Of a stretch of 8,553 bases of DNA, positions 6,939 through 8,553 are shown in pieces; within the stretch, counting starts at the first letter, position 1, and the number at the start of each line of letters is the position of its first letter. This stretch comes from a bacterium. GTDB taxonomy: Bacteria > UBA6262. Under the pieces are notes generated by a model that was not told the origin of the DNA, made no database searches, and worked only from the letters and a program-made list of their open reading frames with translations. The stretch is from positions 1-8,553 of the forward strand of contig JAQUQP010000077.1 in NCBI GenBank assembly GCA_028716025.1, read 5' to 3'. The position numbers and the translations under genes are program-made.

Positions 6939-7139
6939 TTACGAATTTGGCGGTAACGCGCTTTTATTGGGGACTGCAACCCAGCAAATGGCATAGAGAA
7001 TTAATCCCCAACCCCACAGCAGTATCAAAGCGACAAATATTATCCTAACAATGGCCGGGTCAATATCAAAATATTCAGCGATCCCGCCGCAGACCCCGGC
7101 GATCTTCCGGTCTGTTTCAGACCGGTATAGTCTTTTCAT
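6939..7139 (-). CDS. PspC-domain small membrane protein
   Basis: The 66-residue product is essentially one PspC domain: KRLYRSETDRKIAGVCGGIA at 2-21, EYFDIDPAIVRIIFV, one transmembrane segment at about 32-54 with the internal GWG, and the closing CWVAVPNK. In Enterobacteria PspC is an inner-membrane sensor of the phage shock response; stand-alone short PspC proteins are widespread in other bacteria, where the role is mostly inferred as envelope-stress sensing. No pspA, pspB or pspF is in the window, so I leave the symbol blank. The ATG is preceded by a run of six G ending five bases upstream, which can serve as a ribosome binding site. Its neighbours (an SPFH protein upstream, outer-membrane barrels downstream) fit a membrane-integrity role. 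Confidence 0.92.
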   Translation of the reverse strand: MKRLYRSETDRKIAGVCGGIAEYFDIDPAIVRIIFVALILLWGWGLILYAICWVAVPNKSALPPNS

Positions 7140-7160
7140 ACTATCCCCCCGTTCACTCTC

Positions 7161-7190
7161 TTTATACGCCTGATCTTGAATTTGCTACAA
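7161..7190 (-). promoter_or_regulatory. Weak sigma-70-like promoter candidate before pspC
   Basis: On the minus strand TATAAA (7166-7161) matches the -10 consensus at five of six positions. Eighteen bases upstream is TTGTAG, a poor -35 that overlaps the end of the disrupted gene. It would give a very short leader before the pspC start at 7139. This is a single motif match and could be chance. Confidence 0.2.
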
Positions 7191-7577
7191 CCAATTATTT
7201 ACTATTACTAGTATTGTTACGCCTAAACCAATAAGAAATATTCCATATAATATAGATCTTACTGTATCCGCACCTCGTAAACCATCAAAGTAGAGTTCTC
7301 TTTTCCATCTAAATGGATCCCACATCCATTCTCTTATTCTCCAAAATAAGCCGTCCACGGCAGCTAATGTTTTGTTCTTGAATTCTATCTTCCTACCACC
7401 AAATAATATAAGGACTACTCCTAGTGTTGCAAGAACTACTCCTACTGTCCCTATTATAAATTTATCAGTGATTTCGAAGTTAATAAATAAATCCTTCTCT
7501 TTTTTTAATCAGCAATATAACTAGCCGATGATCAGCAAGCTTATTCCAAACACCAAATAATATTTAAATAATTTCAT
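7185..7577 (-). pseudogene. Disrupted small membrane-protein gene (two apparent compensating indels)
   Basis: This 463-base gap between intact genes holds a 131-codon minus-strand frame. It starts at an ATG (7577) with GAGG four bases upstream and gives MKLFKYYLVFGISLLIIG, then hits TAG (7523-7521) and TGA (7511-7509), then runs open for 107 codons to TAG (7187-7185). Assuming one missing base at 7523 and one extra A in the A7 run at 7506-7500, the gap reads IG-L-VILLIKK-EKD, completing a transmembrane helix that ends in basic residues. The rest has two further hydrophobic segments (FIIGTVGVVLATLGVVLILF; SILYGIFLIGLGVTILVIV) around a Trp/Arg-rich middle (FWRIREWMWDPFRWKRELYF). The family is not recognised. 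Alternatives are consensus errors in the assembly, or an 18-residue peptide followed by a gene starting at ATT (7484), which has AAGGA seven bases upstream. Frame length, membrane pattern and neighbouring spacing all argue that this was or is coding. Confidence 0.6.
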
Positions 7578-7602
7578 AGGTCCTCTACCTGGCAAATTCT
7601 TC

Positions 7603-8538
7603 TTATTTTACGTTGATAAAGGGTAATGCACCGCCACCCCAGTAAGTCGGTATCGTGCCGTTCCATTTTTCAATCGCGCGTAGTTGCAGTACAGCTGGGT
7701 TGGTTTGCAACGCCGAAGCCTCGATCTGTATAGCCTTGGCTCTTCCTTCGGCCGAGGCAATGCTTTGCTGGGCTTCGAATTTCACCTGTTCTAATTTATT
7801 CTTGGCAGCCAGCGCTTGCTGCTCTGCTACTACTTTTTGTTCAATCGCGCTTTCGAACACATCGGAAAATTTAAAATTTATCACGTTGAATTCATCAATG
7901 ATGATCCCCAAGCCTTCCATTCTCTGTTTAAGCAGGGCCTTAATATCTTCCCGGACCATTTCCCGTTTGGTGATCAGTTCTTCCGCGGTATATTTGGCAG
8001 TACTGGCCTTGACCGCTTCTTGCATGGCCGGATCAATGATCCTGCTTTTAAAATCTATGCCGACCTCCTGGTACAATCTGGCGACCTCGGTAGGATTCAG
8101 GTGGAAGTTAACCGCGACAATAGAATCAACTGTTTGCAGGTCTTTACTGGCTGCGTTAGCCGTGGCCTGCTCCTTCTGTATCTTGATATCTATCCTATGC
8201 ATTTGCTGGATAAAAGGAAGCTTCATATAAAGGCCTTCACCAAAAACCTTTTTGGAAACAGCGCCGAAAGTGGTCAGCACTCCTCTTTCACCGGCGTTTA
8301 TGGTGCCGAAAACACCAAAACCAGTGCGTAAAGCAATAATTGCTACTATTATCACCACAGCCCATATAAATATTTTCTTTACCATTGAAGCTCCCCCCTT
8401 AATAGACCTGGTTAAAGATGCAATGAATTTATCTATAAATTCTTTCACTGGCAAACGATCGAAAACACGGGCTTTGTTCAAACCCGAAATTATCATTACC
8501 AAGATCCACACTATGATAATTACAAAAAATAATTTCAT
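7603..8538 (-). CDS. SPFH/prohibitin-family membrane protein
   Basis: The SPFH domain follows the membrane anchor FIWAVVIIVAIIALRTGFGVFG and begins INAGERGVLTTFGAV, typical of prohibitins. Further family motifs are EGLYMKLPFIQ, ASKDLQTVDSIVAVNFHL, YQEVGIDFKSRIIDPAMQEA, KYTAEELITKR and GIIIDEFNVINFKFSDVFE. A charged coiled-coil region follows (AIEQKVVAEQQALAAKNKLEQVKFEA), then AIEKWNGTIPTYWGGGALPFI at the C-terminus. Such proteins form large ring- or cage-like oligomers at the membrane and scaffold or regulate membrane proteases. From the ATG at 8538 (AAAGG six bases upstream) the product has 311 residues, with an extra N-terminal hydrophobic helix (MKLFFVIIIVWILVMIISG). From the ATG at 8385 it has 260, the usual prohibitin length, and that start has a stronger ribosome binding site. 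A GTG directly before the first ATG (8541) would add one residue. The family call is firm; the start is not. Confidence 0.92.
   Translation of the reverse strand: MKLFFVIIIVWILVMIISGLNKARVFDRLPVKEFIDKFIASLTRSIKGGASMVKKIFIWAVVIIVAIIALRTGFGVFGTINAGERGVLTTFGAVSKKVFGEGLYMKLPFIQQMHRIDIKIQKEQATANAASKDLQTVDSIVAVNFHLNPTEVARLYQEVGIDFKSRIIDPAMQEAVKASTAKYTAEELITKREMVREDIKALLKQRMEGLGIIIDEFNVINFKFSDVFESAIEQKVVAEQQALAAKNKLEQVKFEAQQSIASAEGRAKAIQIEASALQTNPAVLQLRAIEKWNGTIPTYWGGGALPFINVK
8391..8398 (-). promoter_or_regulatory. Strong internal ribosome binding site within the SPFH frame
   Basis: GGGGGGAG reads on the minus strand five bases before the ATG at 8385-8383, the codon that starts MVKKIFIW just ahead of the SPFH membrane anchor. 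It suggests that a 260-residue form is made, either as the only product or beside the longer one. Confidence 0.55.
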
Positions 8539-8553
8539 CACTAGCCTTTAATT

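Noticed and set aside
7500..7523. Programmed frameshifting or stop-codon recoding in the disrupted membrane gene
   Set aside because: The A7 run is slippery, but the first stop comes before it, so a single programmed shift cannot restore the frame; two events in opposite directions within 25 bases fit errors or decay better.
7655..8331. Long plus-strand open frames opposite the SPFH gene (7655-8230 and 7816-8331)
   Set aside because: The minus-strand frame has unmistakable prohibitin motifs over the same bases; the plus-strand translations are Ser/Cys/Ile-rich and lack domains, as expected of antisense shadows.
1..8553. CRISPR arrays, insertion sequences, tRNA or rRNA genes
   Set aside because: I saw no spaced direct repeats, no transposase frame or terminal inverted repeats, and no tRNA- or rRNA-like stretch on either strand.

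Overview
The window reads as a chromosomal segment from a Gram-negative (two-membrane) bacterium. Every gene I can support lies on the minus strand. Three features indicate a cell envelope with an outer membrane: two predicted outer-membrane beta-barrel proteins (one ending in the terminal-Phe beta-signal used by the BAM machinery), several Sec signal peptides, and an SPFH/prohibitin-type membrane protein. Base composition is uneven by hand count: about 49% G+C over 5101-5400 inside leuD, about 33% over 6001-6180 inside a barrel gene, and about 34% over 7201-7500. Gene content and style would suit an uncultured lineage such as Omnitrophota or Elusimicrobiota, but that is a guess; no marker gene in the window fixes the taxonomy.

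Layout in transcription order (high to low coordinates): an SPFH/prohibitin-family protein (8538-7603); a small membrane-protein gene that is disrupted in the given sequence (7577-7185); a 66-residue PspC-domain protein (7139-6939); an outer-membrane beta-barrel (6925-5615); leuD, the small subunit of isopropylmalate dehydratase (5574-5086); a three-gene cassette of two paralogous small membrane proteins flanking a small secreted protein (5062-4724, 4731-4384, 4353-4012); a second beta-barrel (3992-2445); a secreted helical, partly coiled-coil protein (2427-1060); a strong hairpin terminator candidate (1028-1002); and a secreted TIM-barrel glycoside hydrolase of clan GH-A type (978 down to the window edge, 3' end missing).

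From pspC to the coiled-coil protein, genes are 13 to 40 bases apart or overlap, and most have good Shine-Dalgarno sequences, so they could form one long transcript ending at the hairpin. Most of it is envelope biology: inner-membrane proteins, periplasmic proteins and outer-membrane barrels. leuD is the metabolic outlier, with no leuC partner in view. I cannot assign a function to the block between leuD and the hairpin. It is the part most likely to hold something undescribed: two copies of one small membrane-protein family, a small exported protein, a barrel and an exported coiled-coil protein.

The stretch between the SPFH gene and pspC contains no intact gene of normal size. It does contain a 131-codon minus-strand reading frame that looks coding except for two stops within 15 bases, best explained by a pair of compensating one-base indels. 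Four genes have start codons that I moved or defended on ribosome-binding-site grounds, noted in their entries.
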